Origin: Bettongia penicillata ogilbyi
Lineage: Eukaryota; Chordata; Mammalia; Diprotodontia; Potoroidae
DNA: 64,000 nucleotides
NCBI GenBank assembly: GCA_023548195.1
Contig: JAJHZJ010000008.1
Span: 6,514,215-6,578,214 of the forward strand
Direction of reading: 5' to 3'
Each line of letters begins with the position of its first letter. Position 1 is the first letter of the stretch. The notes beneath the pieces were generated by a model. That model saw only the letters and a list, made by a program, of their open reading frames with translations, did not search any database and was not told the DNA's origin. Positions 11,485 to 21,585 of this stretch are shown here, one piece after another. The translations under genes were made by a program, and so were the position numbers.

Positions 11485-11585
11485 TAATGTAAACTCCTTG
11501 AGGGCAGGGACTATTACACACTATTGCATTTCTATTTCTAGTACTTAGTATGGCACTTAGCACATTAAGCTCTTAATAAATGTTT
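11485..11585 (+). mobile_element. L2 3' end
   Basis: CTCCTTGAGGGCAGGGACTA, then AGTATGGCACTTAGCACATT and TCTTAATAAATG. The terminal TGAATG-type repeat of L2 has grown into the adjoining TTCA tract. Confidence 0.9.
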
Positions 11586-11634
11586 TTCATTCATTCATTC
11601 ATTCATTCATTCATTCATTCATTCATTCATTCAT
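11586..11634. repeat. (TTCA)n microsatellite, about 12 units
   Basis: Pure TTCA tetranucleotides directly follow an L2 3' terminus, a usual origin for this repeat because L2 ends in a short tandem repeat. Confidence 0.97.
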
Positions 11635-11998
11635 ATCCCACCACGGCCAAGAACAGTTATGAAAAAAGAGGGGAAAAGTTTCATCATGTCAGACATTCCT
11701 TCAACAATGACACAATCTATTCTGGAAAATGAAGACTGACAGTAAAGGATTCTTGGGATTATGCTAAGCAAATGATTTACCCCAAGTCAAAATGTATTGA
11801 AAACATTACAGCTAGAAAAAGTGCATTCTTCAGGGAGCCCTTTTTTGGAAGTGCAAGTAAAAATATTCATCAGTCAGAATGGTGGAAGGAAGCTGAATGT
11901 ATCAAGGTTACAGACCACTGAAGTGTTCTCCTTCATTGGTTTCTACAGTAATTAATGGGTATTTGCCCATCTTGAAATTGCTTGTTGTTGCAATCAAT
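11635..11998. other. Unassigned DNA
   Basis: No repeat or gene recognised between the TTCA and TG tracts. Confidence 0.45.
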
Positions 11999-12021
11999 TG
12001 TGTGTGTGTGTGTGTGTGTGT
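11999..12021. repeat. Short (TG)n microsatellite
   Basis: Eleven and a half TG units, uninterrupted. Confidence 0.95.
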
Positions 12022-12229
12022 ATGCCTGCTCCAGAGAGACAAAAGAACTGAAAAAGGATTTTTATTTTAAGAATGACATAGCTTCGATGATATTTTTTCT
12101 ATCAGTAAAAACCAATGTGGTAAAGCAGAAGACCAATGGACTACGTCAGGAGAAACTGACTCTTTTTTAAAAATATGATTTATTTTATTCTGAATTTAAA
12201 TCTTGGCTCTTGTCACTTACTACTAGCCA

Positions 12230-12405
12230 GGTTAGTCAATAAACATTTATTAAGTACCTATTCTGTGATAGGCTTCGTGCTGAGCATTGAGGATACAAAG
12301 AAAGACAAAAGATAATCCTTCATCACATAGAGCTTGAAATTTAATTGGGGCAACAACATACCAGCAACTATGTACAAACTATATAAACAAACAGGATACT
12401 TTTGG
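12230..12405 (-). mobile_element. L2 3' end, antisense
   Basis: TCAATAAACATTTATTAAGT, then TGAGCATTGAGGATACAAAG, then AGCTTGAAATTTAATTGGGG and CAGCAACTATGTACAAACT. This is the antisense L2 3' UTR order. Confidence 0.8.
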
Positions 12406-12419
12406 GGTAATTTCTGAGG

Positions 12420-12592
12420 AGGGTTCTGCCATTTACTGCTAGCTGTATGACATTTTGCAAGCTATCTAACATTGGGAACCTTAGCTTTTCTTCTTAAAAT
12501 GGTGATATTACTTGCCTTTTCTATCTTAAAAGTATACTGTAAATCCAAGTACATTACAGAAATGCTGAGTATTCTTATTCTCATTGTTAGTT
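12420..12592 (+). mobile_element. MIR-type SINE, decayed
   Basis: TTTACTGCTAGCTGTATGAC and CTTAAAATGGTGATATTACT mark the CORE and downstream block; the terminus is eroded. Confidence 0.55.
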
Positions 12593-12616
12593 CTCATCCA
12601 TTCCAGTTAATCTACT

Positions 12617-12910
12617 CATTCATCTGAATAAATATTTATTAAGTATCTTCAAAGGGGACCTGAGTTTATATCCTATATCTGATGCTTACTACTTTTGAGA
12701 CCTTGGGAAAGTCATTTAACTCCTTCAATTTCTCATCTGTAAAATAAGGAGTTGGATTAGATAACTTCTGACTTTCCTTAGACTTTTTAAATCTATCATC
12801 CCATGATTGTCTGTGCAAGGCACTGTGTTTGGTGCTAGGAATGTTCAAACTACTGTGTTGGCCCTGAAAATGTCTATACTCTCCCAGGGGAAATATATGT
12901 GGATACAAAT
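12617..12910 (-). mobile_element. L2 3' end, antisense, split by a SINE
   Basis: The left part (TGAATAAATATTTATTAAGT, 12625-12655) and right part (GTGCAAGGCACTGTGTTTGG onward, 12811-12910) are contiguous in L2; a plus-strand SINE separates them. Confidence 0.65.
12657..12808 (+). mobile_element. MIR-type SINE nested in L2
   Basis: GACCTGAGTTTATATCC, CCTTGGGAAAGTCATTTAAC, CATCTGTAAAATAAGGAGTT and GGATTAGATAACTTCTGACT give the CORE and GGTTGGACTAGATGA-like ending. Confidence 0.7.
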
Positions 12911-13189
12911 AACTATGATGCAGATTTGAGTATCAGAGGAGTACAAAGTTCACCATGATCAATGAGGACCAAATTATTTCTGGCTGGGAGGATAATGAAG
13001 CCTGCTCAAGAACCAGGGATATTTATCCTGTTTCACAATGGCTACAATCTACGTAAATAGGTGGAGAATCTCTGACTTCATCAGTGTGGAGAACTACTAG
13101 TTAGAGATTTCTTCCTTCTACATAAGCCATGACCTATCTGTAACTCAGTAGATAAGTTCTAGGTAGTTTCCTGAGGTTCAGAAAGACAT
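12911..13189. other. Unassigned DNA
   Basis: Nothing recognised in this short interval. Confidence 0.4.
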
Positions 13190-13305
13190 CTGTGTGATTT
13201 ATACAGTCATATCTTATAAATGTCAGAGGTAGGTTATGAATGCAAGTATTCCTGACTCTAACCCCAGAACACTGACTCCAATGCATAATGCCACTATGGC
13301 AAGAG
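13190..13305 (-). mobile_element. SINE head fragment, antisense
   Basis: AAATGTCAGAGGTAGGTTAT, then GCAAGTATTCCTGACTCTAA and CACTGACTCCAATGCATAAT fit the antisense CORE/head junction. Decayed. Confidence 0.45.
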
Positions 13306-13382
13306 AAAAAACTGGTTTAGCCTTTCCAATGCATTCTGTGTTGGCACTACCAAAGTTGAGAAATTGAGATAGCCAAACAAAG

Positions 13383-13615
13383 GAAGTAAATGTTTATTAA
13401 GTTCCTACTATGTGCCAGGCACTGTACAAAGCATTTTACAATTATTATCTCCTTTAAGCTGCATGACAATTTTGGGAGGTAGATGCTATTATTATCATCA
13501 TTGTATAGTTGGGGAAACTGAGGCAGAGGTTAAATGACTTGCCCATGCCATATAACTAATGAGCCTTCTGAGGACTCTAGGCTCAATCTTTTATCCACTG
13601 GGCTACAAAGCTGCC
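13383..13615 (-). mobile_element. MIR-type CORE-SINE, antisense, near full length
   Basis: Starts TTATTAAGTTCCTACTATGT and GCCAGGCACTGTACAAAGCA, passes GGGAGGTAGATGCTATTATT and GGGGAAACTGAGGCAGAGGT, ends TATCCACTGGGCTACAAAGC. Confidence 0.85.
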
Positions 13616-13936
13616 TTTGAGTAGCTGCCAAAGAAGGCAATAAAAAGCAAACAAAAAACCCAGTAATCATACCATCAAATCAGGTAAAACTTTTCTGACT
13701 TGTGTTGTAGCCTGATAAGCAGGTATGGGTTTCCCAGGATGATGGAGGTACAAAGAGGCACTTTAGCTGTGATGGGAGAGGATTCTGACATAAAACAGAC
13801 CGGTGTAGTCCTCTCCTCCTATCATCAATCCCAAGAACCATGACTACATCCATTCCCTTACCAAATGTGGTGCCACCAACATCATGAACCTTACACTCGT
13901 CAATGATAACAATGAACACATCTGCTGTTAAAGCCA
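13616..13936. other. Unassigned DNA with an 85-codon minus-strand frame
   Basis: Not a recognised repeat. A frame on the minus strand spans 13680-13937 without a stop, but its translation shows no domain I can name, there is no splice or promoter context, and the length is compatible with chance. A decayed processed pseudogene is possible but unproved. Confidence 0.35.
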
Positions 13937-13937
13937 T

Positions 13938-14422
13938 TTTGTATATTAGTACCTGTGCCTATCACCTCCTTTCAAAAGGGCACCTTTGTGGCCAATGAAG
14001 ATCCAGCAACATGCACCTCTTGCTGTGATTGCTCAATTTCCCTGCTCTGTGCCTTGTCACTGGCTCTCCCCCATGCCTGGAATGCTCTTTCTCCTCACTT
14101 CCACCTCAAGCCTGCTTTGATTCTCTTCTCCATATCCAGCTTAAAGTTTCTTCCCCTCCTCACCCCCAGTGCCTCTGAGAATGCCCTCCATTTACACTGT
14201 ATATATTTCATTTGTACATGGTTTCTATTTTATTTTATTTTTATTCTCCCATTTACACTGTACATGTTTCATATGTACATGTGATCTCTCTTATTAGGAA
14301 TGCAAAGTCCCAGAAGGAAGGGTCCATTTTTGAGTGGAGGGAGAGGCAGCTTTCTTTATGTCCCCAGAGCTCAACACAGTGCCTGGAAGATAGTAAGCAC
14401 CTAATAAATCCTTTGTGACTAG
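13938..14422 (+). mobile_element. L2 ORF2 end and 3' UTR
   Basis: CTCCCCCATGCCTGGAATGC followed by TCTTTCTCCTCACTTCCACC is the characteristic L2 ORF2 C-terminal text. The end is CAACACAGTGCCTGGAAGAT and AGCACCTAATAAAT. An internal 61-bp-period duplication lies at 14188-14281. Confidence 0.9.
14188..14281. repeat. Internal duplication within L2 3' UTR
   Basis: CATTTACACTGTATATATTT at 14188-14220 recurs as CATTTACACTGTACATGTTT at 14249-14281, separated by a T-rich spacer. Confidence 0.75.
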
Positions 14423-14574
14423 ATATGCTAACTACATGCACACATGGACATCAGATCTATAAAACTGATATGCTGTCATTTTTGATAGGTAAGGATTTGA
14501 AGCCTAAGAAGGAAAATGTTTGGGCAAAGAATAGAAAGAGTTCATGTGTAATCTCATGTTTAATTTGGTTTGGG

Positions 14575-14760
14575 TCAACACAATTCAATTCAATAAAAAT
14601 GGATAACCACTGACTTTTTGAAAGACTTTGGGCTAGCATTAGAAGATACATAGTTGGTGAACAGTAGCTTCCTTACACATAAGGAAATGGCAGTTCTGTC
14701 TGGGAGGGGAATGTTAAAGAAGTACAGAAATAAATGTTATATACATAGAATATCATTAAA
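14575..14760 (-). mobile_element. L2-like 3' end, antisense, decayed
   Basis: CAATTCAATTCAATAAAAAT, GACTTTGGGCTAGCATTAGA and GTCTGGGAGGGGAATGTTAA follow the antisense L2 3' UTR order. Confidence 0.45.
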
Positions 14761-15049
14761 GTGTAATGACAAGCTAGACCTAAAATGGCATGATTAGTTC
14801 AGAGTTCTCTCAAGCTTATTGGACACAGAGCTACCATGCTACTCTCTCTCTAGCTTTATGTCATGCCACTATTTACATACACTTCCCTCTCTTTCATCTG
14901 CCTTTCCCCTCTCCCTCAATTGTGGAAATGGTAATCAAATCAACACTTTGCCATTCCTGGAGTGAACATATAGATGAATAATTTCCCTATGGCTTTACTC
15001 ACCATTCCTGAGACTTCCCAGTCCAAAACCTACCACCATGGCCACCATT
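14761..15049. other. Unassigned, pyrimidine-rich DNA
   Basis: Perhaps an older upstream part of the L2 that ends at 15270; not certain. Confidence 0.35.
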
Positions 15050-15272
15050 CCCCTATATATGTTGTTGTCCTCTATAAAGATTATAAGATCCTTGGAAGAA
15101 GGGATTATATCATTTTTTGTATTTGTACATCCAGTGCTTAGCATGTACCTAGCCCTGACTCACTTAAATCCAATTCACCTGCAAGCCATGGTATTGTCTT
15201 CCTGATGCCACTGGTTTTCATCAAGAATGAATGGTACCTGACATATATGTGCTCAATAAATGATTTTTCTTT
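15050..15272 (+). mobile_element. L2 3' end split by a SINE-B fragment
   Basis: AGATCCTTGGAAGAAGGGAT and ATCCAGTGCTTAGCATGTAC precede the insert; ACATATATGTGCTCAATAAA follows it. Removing 15151-15239 restores an L2 terminus. Confidence 0.75.
15151..15233 (+). mobile_element. SINE-B tail, 5'-truncated, with target duplication
   Basis: GACTCACTTAAATCCAATTC, then TGCAAGCCATGGTATTGTCT and TCATCAAGAATGAATG. Flanked by GTACCT at 15145-15150 and 15234-15239. Confidence 0.7.
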
Positions 15273-15384
15273 CATTTATTCAAAGGGTGGTGACCTCTCT
15301 CTAGGGAAATCAGGGCAGATGTCATAGAGGAGGAGAGACTTGAACTTGGTCTCCAAGGGACAAAAGGTTGTTAAGTGGTGGGGA

Positions 15385-15605
15385 TGATAATGGTTCACAT
15401 TATATACCAGTTTATGCTTAACAAAGCACTTTCCAGAAAAAAGCCACAGGAAATAGGTTTTACAAATAGTATTATCCTTATTTTAAAGTTTAGAAACTTA
15501 AAGCTAGAGAGATGAAATGGCAGCTTGCTAGGGTCACTCGACTATCAAGTACAAAAGCCAGAATTTGAACCCAGATCTTTTGACTCCAGATCCAGTAGAC
15601 TTTTC
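15385..15605 (-). mobile_element. MIR-type CORE-SINE, antisense
   Basis: TGATAATGGTTCACATTATA, AACAAAGCACTTTCCAGAAA, GGGTCACTCGACTATCAAGT and TTTGAACCCAGATCTTTTGA give the antisense MIR order. Confidence 0.8.
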
Positions 15606-15614
15606 ATTTGTTTC

Positions 15615-16700
15615 TTTTCTTAGTTTTTTAAAATCTTATTTATTTTATTCTGAACTTAAGACATAAAACAAACATTTCCATAATAATAAATATTAAATTA
15701 TAAATAATTAATATTTTTATTGCATTTATAATATATTTTACAGAACATATAATACAAATATATCATATTTGTAATATATTTATTATATCATCTTAATATA
15801 TAATATTAGTTTATAAAATATAATCAAATATTTGAAATTAAATAGTATTAAAATATTAAATAAAAATTAAATATTAATATTAAAAATGATTGCACATGAA
15901 ACTGCAAATCTGTTATGTACAACTTGCGATTCCTTTCAAATATATAATAATCAAGTAACTTTTTTCTCCTTTTTTTCTTCCCTTTCTATATGTGTCTATG
16001 TGTGTGTGTGTATGTGCATGTGTGCATAAAATCATTTTATTCATACTTTTATATATTGAATCTTTCTCTGGATGTAGATAGCGTCTTCTTTTATATGTCC
16101 TTTGTAGCTAATTTGGGTATTTATAATAGTCAAAATGACTTAGTCACTCAAAGTTATTCTTAAAATGATGTCACTGTTATTGTATCCAATGCTCTCTTCA
16201 CACTTCATCATTTTGTGTAAGTCCATCCATGTTTTTCTAAGATCATTGATCTTAGAAAATCTCTCTCCACTCTCCCCTATAATGAGAAAAAACCCCTTTA
16301 TAACAAACATGTCTGGTTAAGCAAAACAAATTCTTGCTTTGGCCATGTCCAAGAAAAATATGTTCTCTGAATTTATCACTTCTCCATGAAGAGAAATTCA
16401 TAATTTCATTATGAATTCTCAGGAATCTTGGTTGATTATTGATCGGAATTCTCAAGTCCTTCAAAGTTGTTTTGTTTTTGCAACATTTTGTCATTGCATA
16501 CATTTTTCTCCTGGTTTAGCTCACTTCACTCTACATTAGTTCATTCTAGTCTTGACAGATTTCTCTAAAACCATCCTCGCCATCATTTCTTACAACAGAA
16601 TAGTATTTAATCTCATTTGTGTATCACAAGTTGTTAAACTTTTCCCAGCTGACATCTTTTGTTGCATCCTCTACAAGGTTAGATTTCTCTGTATGTGTCT
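15615..16700 (-). mobile_element. L1 3' end, antisense
   Basis: On the plus strand it starts with TTTTTTAAAATCTTATTTAT (antisense poly-A side), then ATTGCACATGAAACTGCAAA and TTTGGGTATTTATAATAGTC (3' UTR). It ends with CATCATTTCTTACAACAGAA and TTTCCCAGCTGACATCTTTT, an eroded ORF2 C-terminus. It holds an AT-rich expansion at 15680-15890. Confidence 0.75.
15680..15890. repeat. AT-rich low-complexity block inside L1 3' UTR
   Basis: About 210 bases almost only A and T, rich in AATATT, TAATATA and ATAAAT units, interrupting otherwise recognisable L1 3' UTR. Confidence 0.85.
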
Positions 16701-17223
16701 GGGACCTCTTGGTACTCAGTTTCTCTCTACTGTGATGATTTAAAAGGTTCAGTTTCTAAGTATCTTAATCATTTTATTAATAAATCTAGTACATTATTAA
16801 TAAAAGGATGGTCACTTGGTTGTCTCTCTTAGACCAAAGACAATCATGGTGGCAAGCCATGTAGAACACAGGCTACCCCACCTTAGATTAAATTTTTTGT
16901 AAGATTGGGTGAGGTCTGAGTTAATTCAGTCTCATTATTGGTAATGTCCTTCAAGAGATTGAGCTTTTTACTTTTTTTTTTTTAAAATCAGGACTTTAGG
17001 AAGAGAACTTTGGATCTCCACAAATTATTTCTTATGAATAATCATTTCTCTCACTATGCAAGAATGCTCAAAATGACAGTTACTGGCTAGACCCTGTTTC
17101 CAGTGTCCACAAGTCTTTCTGTCCACTTTTGCCAACCTGGGCTACAGAAATGACTCACTGAGATTTTTTTTTCTTGGATTTCCCAATCAAAACTTGATCC
17201 GGTGGACTTTCCAGAACTTTGTG

Positions 17224-17224
<1 letters not shown>
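16701..17224. other. Unassigned DNA with a T11-T12 run
   Basis: No family recognised; poly-T at about 16971-16983. Confidence 0.45.

Positions 17225-17272
<48 letters not shown>
17225..17272. repeat. (TG)n microsatellite
   Basis: About 22 TG units with one TATG interruption near the end. The minus-strand Thr/His frame over it is an artefact. Confidence 0.97.
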
Positions 17273-17494
17273 CATAGGAAATGAGGGAAGGTTGGTTGTA
17301 TATCCTTCTACCATTTCACCATCTTGTTTCCACATCTCTCCCCTTTATACTTTCAATTATAGGAAGTTGAAGTGAATCCATGGCAAGAGCGTATGCAAAG
17401 ACAAAGACATAGTGGTAAGAGAGAACACAATGAAACTGGGGAATATTTAGTAGTTCAACTTGAATGGCCAGAGACATAGGAAAGTTTTTTTTTT

Positions 17495-17700
17495 TAACTG
17501 GATCTGTGATTTTATCAGAATAAGTAATTAGCTTCCTTTACCTTAGCAAATCAATACTTTTTCTGCAACTTAGCCTCAGGTCACTGAGAAATTAAATGAC
17601 TTGCTCAGCATTACAGAAACAGTATAGGTCAAAGGTAGGATTTGAACCTAGGGTCTCTTAGCTTCAAGGATGGTTGTCTTCTACACAACGCTATAAAATA
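17495..17700 (-). mobile_element. SINE-C, antisense
   Basis: CTGTGATTTTATCAGAATAA, TTTTTCTGCAACTTAGCCTC, AATGACTTGCTCAGCATTAC and GATTTGAACCTAGGGTCTCT give the antisense order of SINE-C (compare 37210-37420). Confidence 0.65.
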
Positions 17701-17704
17701 AATC

Positions 17705-18335
17705 TGAAAGAGTCAGGTGGAACAGATTTTGCAAGTCCTTGAAGAACATATTAAAGAATTTGCTACGTTCAGAAGCCAACAGTCAGTCACTGAAGGTTAT
17801 TGATCAGGGAAGTGACACTTTTACATCTATGCATTAGGAAGATTCCTGCTGGAGTAATACCAAGGATAGAATGTAGAACAGAGACTAGAAAGAGGGAGAC
17901 ATTTTGAAAGACTACTATATAGATCAGGTGAATGGTAATAAAGGCTTGAACAAGGTAGGTGGAAGGAAGTGTATTAGTAATCTGCCTTGGCAGGAATTGG
18001 TAGGTAGGGAATTACTAGGAAGAGTCAGAAATGGATTTGTGGTTTGTAGTCTGGGAGACTGGGAAAATGGAGTTGCCAATCCAAATAGAAAAGTTAGGAA
18101 AAGTGACAGGTTTTGGAGGGAAGAGGAGTTAAATTTTAGACATGTTGAGCCTGATATACCAGTAGGACATATTGGTGGTGATGTCCAGGAGACAGAGAAA
18201 GCCAGAGCAATAGAGTTTGGGGTGAGGGTGGGGCTGGAGATATAGATGTGGGAATTATCATTGACAAGGGAGATAATGTAGACTAGGGAGAAGAAAAGAA
18301 TACCAAGGACAGCACTCATATCTATGTCCTTATCC
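17705..18335 (-). mobile_element. L2 ORF2 relic, antisense
   Basis: In plus-strand order it shows AAGCCAACAGTCAGTCACTG, AGGAAGATTCCTGCTGGAGT, then TTAGACATGTTGAGCCTGAT and TAGATGTGGGAATTATCATT, the antisense of the L2 reverse-transcriptase C-terminal half. Confidence 0.75.
17924..18319 (-). pseudogene. L2 reverse-transcriptase fragment (131 open codons)
   Basis: The minus-strand translation contains VLGILFFSLVYIISL and DNSHIYISSPTLTP. These correspond to the L2 reverse-transcriptase segments ...GSVLGPLLFSLY... and ...DDSQIYLSSPDLSP. The catalytic YADD box itself falls in the damaged stretch between them (residues about 17-22), where only ND remains. Not functional: the rest of ORF2 is absent. 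The long open run is a survival by chance. Confidence 0.7.
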
Positions 18336-19288
18336 CTTACTAATGAGTTTAAGGCTAGTTAACTTGTAAAACACCATAGCCTTTACTGGTCAGATGACTA
18401 GATTAACCTACTCCTTTCAGATGCAAGAACATGTCCCCCTGGCTTGTGTTGCTTCTCTTTGATTCTCTGTTCTCCACCCAATCTGTCCCTTCCAGTGGTA
18501 ACTTTATAACCTATTTTATTACATTTTTCTACTTTTTTATCTTTACATACTAAATCTTTATAATTTATATGTATATAAAATCATCTTTATATGATATATA
18601 ATCTTTATGTAATACATTGCCATAATTTATATAATTCCTTATAGTCTACTTCATTATCTTCATAATTTACTTTATTATTTAATAGTTTTATTTATGAGCT
18701 ATCCCAACTCCCAAAAGAATTAACTGATTTGGGCTTGTAAAATCATTTAGCAGATCAAATGAAAGATATTTGTAACCTACTGGATTAACACCTATTGGAA
18801 ACACAATTAGAAATTATCTTTTAAAAATACATGAATCTTCTACATTGATTCAAATTGGGGAAATAACCCCCAAAGACCTGCTTAAGTTGCCAAAGCAATG
18901 TAACCAAAGCAACCTACACTAGGCATCTATGCATACTGCAAACATTTCCACAAGTTTTAAATTACCCTTGTAGTTAATGAGTATACAAATTGTTGATCTG
19001 GTCTGACTAGCTGAAAACATGTAAGACCCCTCCTACTTGCTCCAATTTCTTATCCTCTTTGTACCAATTTTCTATGCTTCTACCAGTCTCCCATCTAACT
19101 CTACAAGAGGTTGGCTACCATTTTGCCTACCCTGTCTATTTCTCCAGGTACCCCCAAGTGGGGGACTTTGGATTCATGGCTGTCCTATCCTGGTAGTCAA
19201 GGCAGAACACTGGGAAGCACACACTTGGGGCAGAGGTAGAGAAAGAAAGGATTAACAAGAGACTAAAGAGCGGTCAATAACTAGCTAA
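18336..19288. other. Unassigned DNA with AT-rich patch
   Basis: An AT-rich stretch (18515-18710) rich in TTTATA and ATAATTTA is followed by unique-looking DNA. No gene recognised. Confidence 0.45.
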
Positions 19289-19404
19289 GGAAGAAGTGAG
19301 AACAATTACCAAGGAAATCAAGAGAATGAAAAGTACCAAGAAAGAGGGAAGAAGTGAGAACAATTACCAAGGAAATCAAGAGAATGAAAAGTACCAAGAA
19401 AGAG
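19289..19404. repeat. Perfect tandem duplication, 58-bp unit x 2
   Basis: Copy 1 (19289-19346) and copy 2 (19347-19404) appear identical; the unit begins GGAAGAAGTGAGAACAATTA and ends AAGAAAGAG. The 91-codon frame across it (19296-19571) only reflects the purine-rich unit. Confidence 0.9.
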
Positions 19405-20124
19405 GGAAAGAGGGAATAATGTCAAATGCTAAAAACAGACAAATAAAAAACAAAAACAAAAAGCCTCAAAGTTCAAGAAGGATGAGAACTGAGAAGAGAC
19501 CATTAGATTTTACTGAACCAGTTTTAAAGTGTAAGGGGTATTATGTGATTATTACTTATGTTTTCTCCTAGTGGTTTTTAATTGCTTAAGAAATATAAAG
19601 TGAAAGTTTATTAATACAGACCAAACACTTGTGGATAAACAAGGATTGGTAACCCAAGCCACTGACTATAATGGTGTCACAGATATTCTTAACTATTCCT
19701 AACCGGCAGCTACGAGATGCAGTGAAGTGAGAACTGATGGCCTCTTTTCAGATCCACTTTCCTTCACTGGTTCTGTGGCATCAGACAGAGCTATGATCTG
19801 AAGGCAATACTGTCTGATACCTTCTCTGCTGTCACAACTGATGATGCAAGAAACAATTTAAGTGCAAGCTAACCAGACATTCTCAGGCCTTTTAGGGAAG
19901 TGATTTCATCTGAACAGATTGTGGGCCCACATAACAGTTTTTAAATAGCCATCTCGAAATGCCTTAGGGGAGATGACCAAGCTCTGTGGGTGGACACCCA
20001 AGAGGACACTTGTGAAAAGTGTTTAAGAGAAACTGGAAGATAAGGCTTCATATGCAAACACACCCCTCCTACCCAAGCACATTCTACTGAATGATCTCAA
20101 GAACTCAGTGGTACCTTCAATTGT
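19405..20124. other. Unassigned single-copy-looking DNA
   Basis: No repeat family or coding signal recognised. Confidence 0.45.
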
Positions 20125-20212
20125 AAAGTTCAGTCATTCAGTTATTCATTCACTACCCATTTATTAAAGGTCTATTTTATGCAAAGTATTTATGATTTGA
20201 GTTTTATAGAAG
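20125..20212 (-). mobile_element. L2 3' terminus fragment, antisense
   Basis: TTCAGTCATTCAGTTATTCA followed by CATTTATTAAAGGTCTATTT is the L2 end read backwards. Confidence 0.5.
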
Positions 20213-20274
20213 TACTCAATCTGGATATGTTTGTAAGCTACAGGAACCAAATCTATATGACTACATAAGAATGA

Positions 20275-20411
20275 CATAACTGGCTAGAGAGAGTCCAGAG
20301 GATGGCAAACCAGTATTACAAAAGGGTCTTGACTCTATGACATATGAGGACTGACCGAAGGGACTGGGGATATTGAGCCTAGACAAAAGAAGAGTGGGAA
20401 GAGTAGCTTTA
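20275..20411 (+). mobile_element. CR1 3' region fragment
   Basis: GTCCAGAGGATGGCAAACCA, ATGACATATGAGGACTGACC and GGGATATTGAGCCTAGACAA match the sense 3' part of amniote CR1 LINEs. Confidence 0.65.
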
Positions 20412-20715
20412 AAGTTGGAAGAGCCTGCGGAGAGCCTCCAGTCCAGGGGTTCTTGATTTGGGGTCTATGGACTTGTTTTTAAAATATTTTGCTAAATCAA
20501 TAGAATTGCTCTCCTTTGCAATCTAACATATATATTTTGTACTTTAAAAAGCATTATTCTGAGAAGGGGTTCATAGGCTTTACCAGGCTTTCAGATTGGG
20601 ACACAATACAAAGAAGATGAACTCCTGACCTAGTTCAACTCTTTTATTTTCTATCCCATAGGTAGCAAGTGGCAGAGTTAGAAATCAAACCCAGGTCTTT
20701 TGACTCTATGAAATC
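20412..20715 (-). mobile_element. MIR-type SINE, antisense, split by a hAT-like element
   Basis: Left part GGAAGAGCCTGCGGAGAGCC (20418-20443). Right part TTCAACTCTTTTATTTTCTA to CCCAGGTCTTTTGACTC (20636-20715). They join as one antisense SINE. Confidence 0.55.
20444..20635 (+). mobile_element. hAT-like (MER/Charlie-type) non-autonomous element
   Basis: Begins CAGGGGTTCTTGATTTGGGG and TCTATGGACTTG, continues with TTCTGAGAAGGGGTTCATAG and ends near GGGACACAATACAAAGAAG. The order matches the short hAT DNA transposons that start CAGGGGTTCTTAACC. A weak 8-bp duplication (CTCCAGTC / CCTAGTTC) flanks it. Confidence 0.65.
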
Positions 20716-20754
20716 AGGGCTTATAGAAAATATTCAACTCAGAGAAAAATTATT

Positions 20755-20892
20755 ATGATTTTTTGGAGGCAATTGGGGTTAAGTGACTTGTTCAGGGTCA
20801 TAGAGCTAGTAACTGTCTGTGGTCAGATTTGTACTCAGGTCCTGTTGACTTCAGGGCCAGTGCTCTATCCATTGCACCACCTAGCTGCCTCA
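20755..20892 (-). mobile_element. SINE-D, antisense
   Basis: A T-run (TTTTTTGGAGGCAATTGGGG) leads into AAGTGACTTGTTCAGGGTCA and ends GCACCACCTAGCTGCCT. This is the antisense poly-A SINE. Confidence 0.85.
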
Positions 20893-21367
20893 GTGCAGAG
20901 ATAAATTAGAGAGGAATTATTCATCATACAAAATGACCCTTTTCTATCAAATGCACTGAAAATATGATTCCATTTACAGAAGTCCAAATCACATTCAGTT
21001 ACATATTTACTGTGCATATTTAAAAGGCCACCTTTGCAAGAAAAGAGCTGTGGCTGAGTTTTTAGTTCAGCCAAAATTAGAACTTTCAGTGAATGGAATT
21101 TTTTCCCTTTTCACATACTCAGCTTTTAGTAAGAAAATGACAACAAGTAATTAAACTTATAATGGGATTTAAGATATATAACACAAACAAACTACCTCTA
21201 AGGGACATTGTGTCATCGGAATGCATTTAGTTCAAACTCTGATACTTTTACCACCAATAGCACAAGCATGACTGTTGCTCAGAATGAGGTGGATTAGATT
21301 TTCAATTAATCACTGGACCTGAATTTTCTTGTCTGAACTGGGGGGACTTGGCTTAGATTATCTAAAA
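20893..21367. other. Unassigned DNA
   Basis: Single-copy-looking; no repeat or exon recognised. The 69-codon minus frame at 20865-21074 starts inside the SINE-D head. Confidence 0.45.
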
Positions 21368-21585
21368 ATGAGTAGATAGAACGTGGGACTTCAAGTCAGA
21401 AGAGCAGTTTTGAATTTCACCATCAACTTTTAGTAGTGATATGGTTCTGAGCAGATCACAACTCTTCATAGTCTCAATTTCCTCATCTGTAAAATAGGGT
21501 AAAGCATACCTGCTACATAGGGCTGTTGTGAAGATAGGGCTTTCAAAATCTTTCTATGAAATATGTGTGAGTTATGAAACCAGAC
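21368..21585 (+). mobile_element. MIR-type CORE-SINE
   Basis: TAGATAGAACGTGGGACTTC, CTCATCTGTAAAATAGGGTA and CATAGGGCTGTTGTGAAGAT define a plus-strand MIR-type copy. Confidence 0.75.

Noticed and set aside
13680..13937. 85-codon minus-strand frame considered as a processed pseudogene
   Set aside because: The non-repetitive look suggested a retrocopy, but I could not match the translation on either strand to a known protein.
17087..17335. 82-codon frame with a Thr-His run
   Set aside because: Translation of a (TG)n microsatellite.
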